NCBI GenBank assembly: GCA_030620035.1
Contig: JAUXAE010000047.1
Coordinates: forward strand, 1-8,233
Direction: 5' to 3'
From: Dehalococcoidales bacterium
GTDB taxonomy: Bacteria > Chloroflexota > Dehalococcoidia > Dehalococcoidales > JAUXAE01
DNA: 8,233 bases
Below are positions 6,784-8,233 of this stretch, piece after piece. A program made the translations under genes and the position numbers. The notes beneath the pieces were generated by a model. It was not told the origin of the DNA. It saw nothing but the letters and a program-made list of their open reading frames with translations, and did not search any database. The first letter of the stretch is position 1, and each line of letters opens with the position of its first letter.

Positions 6784-7365
6784 TTATATACCTCTGTAAC
6801 TCAGGATTCTTAGGCTGATATTGGCCGATGTTTCTTCCCCGGCGGCCGGTAAAGCGATATCTATATTTACCACCTCTATGGTAGCTGTCCAGAACTCGGA
6901 TTCTACTTGTATTTTGGTGAGATATTGCAGGATAGCGTCCACCTTACCCTCTACTACCACCGTAAAAGAGGTGGCTTCATATCTGATGCCATCCTGCGTT
7001 ATCCCAGAAGGCACTGAGGAGGTGAAGCTGGTTACCTCCAGGCCGAGATTTTGGGCCAGATTGAACAGTAAATCACCATAATCGGAGCTCTCTATTGAAT
7101 CTGGGAATTTTCTCTCAACCTCATCAAGCTCATCTAAGGCCTGGGCCAGGTCATCCTCCAACTGGGCCAGCTCATTTTCCAGGTTGCTCGTCTCAGAGAC
7201 GAGTGTGGGCAGGGTGGCCTCAGCCGCCAGGAGGCTGAGGTTCAGGCTATCCTGCTCATCCGTCTGGTCCTGGTAGACTATATACAGGCTGACGCCGGCA
7301 ATAGCCAAGATGCCAATGCCCAGAAGCAGCCAAGATAACTTACCGAATACCTTACCGAACTTCAT
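6784..7365 (-). CDS. PilO-like type IV pilus alignment protein
   Basis: The 193 residues begin with a short basic cytoplasmic tail (MKFGKVFGK), one membrane helix (about 11-31) and a coiled coil rich in Leu, Glu and Asp (about 38-88). A periplasmic ferredoxin-like domain (about 95-193) opens with KFPDSIESSDYGDLLF. Size and layout are those of PilO (or GspM in type II secretion), which dimerises with PilN through these segments. The next gene encodes the PilM-PilN partner, two bases downstream. Sequence similarity within PilO is always low, so this call rests on architecture and position. The ATG at 7365 is preceded by AGGAAAGGA at 11 bases or more, only a moderate ribosome binding site. The first codons and the bases just before them (7352-7368) are repeated exactly at 7498-7514. 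A candidate promoter lies about 50-80 bases upstream. Confidence 0.78.
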   Translation of the reverse strand: MKFGKVFGKLSWLLLGIGILAIAGVSLYIVYQDQTDEQDSLNLSLLAAEATLPTLVSETSNLENELAQLEDDLAQALDELDEVERKFPDSIESSDYGDLLFNLAQNLGLEVTSFTSSVPSGITQDGIRYEATSFTVVVEGKVDAILQYLTKIQVESEFWTATIEVVNIDIALPAAGEETSANISLRILSYRGI

Positions 7366-7368
7366 TAG
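7352..7368. repeat. 17-bp direct repeat, copy 1 (over the pilO start codon)
   Basis: On the plus strand this reads TTACCGAACTTCATTAG. It covers three bases before the pilO ATG and the first five codons (MKFGK). An identical copy in the same orientation is at 7498-7514, 146 bases away. Confidence 0.9.
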
Positions 7369-7415
7369 TTAATTTGTCCTTTCCTAACCCTACCTGTTTT
7401 TAGCTAACTTTAAGT

Positions 7416-7449
7416 ATTATATACTACTGGTTCAACACCGCAGAGTCAA
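7416..7449 (-). promoter_or_regulatory. Probable sigma-70-type promoter for the pilO-pilMN-pilT operon
   Basis: TTGACT (7449-7444, 5 of 6 to the -35 consensus) is followed after exactly 17 bases by TAGTAT (7426-7421, 4 of 6). Overlapping it further on is a perfect TATAAT (7421-7416), but at a spacing of 22. Either -10 places transcription initiation about 40-50 bases before the pilO ATG. It lies between the short ORF stop and pilO, where a promoter for the three-gene operon is expected. Confidence 0.5.
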
Positions 7450-7460
7450 CCACTGAAAAC

Positions 7461-7511
7461 CTACTCCGGCTCCGGTGGGTCAATCTCCCAGGTTATTTTA
7501 CCGAACTTCAT
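7461..7511 (-). CDS. Short 16-codon ORF with a strong ribosome binding site, possible recombination remnant
   Basis: ATG at 7511 opens MKFGKITWEIDPPEPE and stops at TAG (7463-7461). AGGAG stands exactly six bases before the ATG, a better initiation signal than pilO itself has. The first five codons and three upstream bases are identical to those of pilO, while the remainder (ITWEIDPPEPE) is unrelated to pilO. That tail resembles the C-terminal SWQIS end of the preceding beta-helix gene, so it may be the tail of a lost neighbour. The ORF is in the same frame as the upstream gene, separated from it by TAA-CAA-TAG. It could be a translated micropeptide, a leader peptide before the pilus operon, or simply debris. 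I do not recognise a function. Confidence 0.35.
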   Translation of the reverse strand: MKFGKITWEIDPPEPE

Positions 7512-7514
7512 TAG
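7498..7514. repeat. 17-bp direct repeat, copy 2 (over the short ORF start codon)
   Basis: This is identical to 7352-7368 in the same orientation. Here it forms the start of the 16-codon ORF, directly downstream of an AGGAG ribosome binding site. Confidence 0.9.
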
Positions 7515-7517
7515 CTG

Positions 7518-7522
7518 CTCCT
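7518..7522 (-). promoter_or_regulatory. AGGAG ribosome binding site of the short ORF
   Basis: AGGAG is six bases from the ATG at 7511, the ideal distance, and seven bases after the TAG that follows the upstream gene. Such a site in front of only 16 codons is unusual and suggests a once longer or functional small gene. Confidence 0.55.
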
Positions 7523-7526
7523 ATTG

Positions 7527-8233
7527 TTAACTGATCTGCCAGCTCTGTATGTCGATGATACCGCTACCGCCGCCACCCGTAGACAGCCCGCAGCCACTAT
7601 AGTCTTCATAGATATCGCCAGTGACTTGTTCTTCCGGAAGAACATTCGCCCCGGGATAGACGTGGACATCACCACCGATTATAGCATCTTGGTATAGGGT
7701 GACATCCTGCGCACAATAGACATCGCCATATATTTGAGCTCCGTCATATAGATCGACATTTTGTCCAGCGCAGACACCGCCAGTGATTATAGCTCCGATT
7801 CCTAGTTGGACATTCTGTAAAGCGATGACATTGCCGTCGATTATAGCTCCTTCATATAGTTGGACATCCCCCGAACTATAGACATCGCCATTTATTTGAG
7901 CTTCGTCAGATAGTTGGACATTCCCGTTCTCAGTGTAGACATTACCGTTGAGCGTAGCTCTGTCACCTAGTTGGACATTCCCGTTAGGAACCCAGACATC
8001 GCCGTCGTGGCTCTCCCCTGGATCTAGAGTGAAATCATCCCCATATTCTGTGTATGTAGTATAGTCACCACTACCAGCTTGTGCCAGCACAACCGCCTTG
8101 ACCGTTGTATCCCCAGCGGTAGCCTCTACCAGCCACCTGTAGAGGTCAATGGTGCTGGTTGAATAAGCTACATCCTGTTGTCTGTAGGTGGCCCATACAA
8201 AACAGAATGGTTCCAGTCGTGGGGATGGCCAGT
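7527..8233 (-). CDS. PilX-like pilus protein with C-terminal bactofilin-like beta-helix, N-terminus cut by window edge
   Basis: The frame is open from the right edge of the window (first full codon at 8231) to TAA at 7529-7527, giving 234 visible residues. A GTG at 8090 could be taken as a start, but the 47 codons before it are open and protein-like, so the gene most likely begins outside the window. Visible residues about 20-55 (DVAYSTSTIDLYRWLVEATAGDTTVKAVV, in part) recall the end of a PilX-type domain. From about 75 to 210 there are 18-residue repeats of the form GNVQLxxxAxIxGDVY, which should wind into a parallel beta-helix as in bactofilins. A GSTG-rich tail (CGLSTGGGGSG) and SWQIS end the protein. 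Cysteines in GGVCAG, VYCAQ and SGCGLS could form disulfides. Its place just before the pilO operon suggests a minor pilin or surface-exposed passenger. A cytoskeletal bactofilin is less likely because of the upstream domain. Confidence 0.7.
   Translation of the reverse strand, partial: WPSPRLEPFCFVWATYRQQDVAYSTSTIDLYRWLVEATAGDTTVKAVVLAQAGSGDYTTYTEYGDDFTLDPGESHDGDVWVPNGNVQLGDRATLNGNVYTENGNVQLSDEAQINGDVYSSGDVQLYEGAIIDGNVIALQNVQLGIGAIITGGVCAGQNVDLYDGAQIYGDVYCAQDVTLYQDAIIGGDVHVYPGANVLPEEQVTGDIYEDYSGCGLSTGGGGSGIIDIQSWQIS
7640..8010 (-). repeat. Coding tandem repeat, 54-bp period (18 residues), about six units
   Basis: Plus-strand landmarks TAGTTGGACAT or close variants (TAGATCGACAT, TAGGGTGACAT) begin at 7695, 7749, 7803, 7857, 7911 and 7968. 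The spacing is thus 54, 54, 54, 54 and 57 bases. Each unit encodes one beta-helix coil. The DNA copies are still clearly similar, especially 7857-7990, which points to fairly recent duplication or gene conversion. Confidence 0.85.

Noticed and set aside
6486..6818. Plus-strand ORF of 110 codons over the start of the PilM-PilN gene
   Set aside because: It is an antisense shadow of a conserved gene with no initiation signal.
7218..7240. 8-bp perfect hairpin (CCTCAGCC, 7-base loop, GGCTGAGG) inside pilO
   Set aside because: It lies within the coding sequence of the coiled coil with no T run, so it is best explained by codon composition.

Overview
The window looks like a chromosomal fragment from a bacterium with type IV pili and a polyprenyl-phosphate-sugar pathway. 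The gene set (GT2-GtrA fusion, bacterial GT39, GT87, a PilM-PilN fusion, PilO and PilT), the moderate base composition and the mixed ATG/GTG/TTG starts fit an uncultivated Chloroflexota of the Dehalococcoidia type. That assignment comes from family resemblance only and is moderately confident at best. Every convincing gene is on the minus strand, so the window reads from right to left.

Right block (8233 to 4209): type IV pilus or pseudopilus genes. In reading order these are: the C-terminal 234 residues of a PilX-like protein carrying an 18-residue-period beta-helix (8233-7527, its N-terminus lies outside the window); a 16-codon ORF with a strong ribosome binding site (7511-7461); a probable promoter (about 7449-7416); a PilO-like protein (7365-6784); a PilM-PilN fusion (6781-5303); and the ATPase PilT (5291-4209). 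The last three are 2 and 11 bases apart and almost certainly form one operon. PilMN and PilO would build the inner-membrane alignment platform, PilT would power retraction, and the beta-helix protein would be a minor pilus component or a passenger displayed by one.

Middle (4208 to 3506): about 700 bases with no convincing protein gene, locally AT-rich. It holds the 3' half of a tRNA-Lys(UUU) gene without its 5' half (4029-3985, minus strand). That is the usual scar of a tRNA-targeting integrative element.

Left block (3505 to 1): three membrane glycosylation genes. The first is a polyprenyl-phosphate mannosyltransferase-like GT2 fused to a GtrA membrane domain (TTG start, 3505-2426). It overlaps a GT39 (PMT family) glycosyltransferase (2435-1206). 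After a 73-base gap comes a GT87 (DUF2029) mannosyltransferase-like gene that runs off the left edge (1132-1). The likely logic is that the GT2 makes the lipid-linked sugar and the GT39 and GT87 enzymes use it on the outer face of the membrane. Decoration of pilins or surface polymers is possible, but the sequence does not prove it.

The points most worth following are the PilM-PilN fusion with eroded nucleotide-binding motifs, the tRNA-Lys fragment, the 17-bp direct repeat that duplicates the pilO start region around a tiny ORF and promoter, and the beta-helix on a PilX-like protein.
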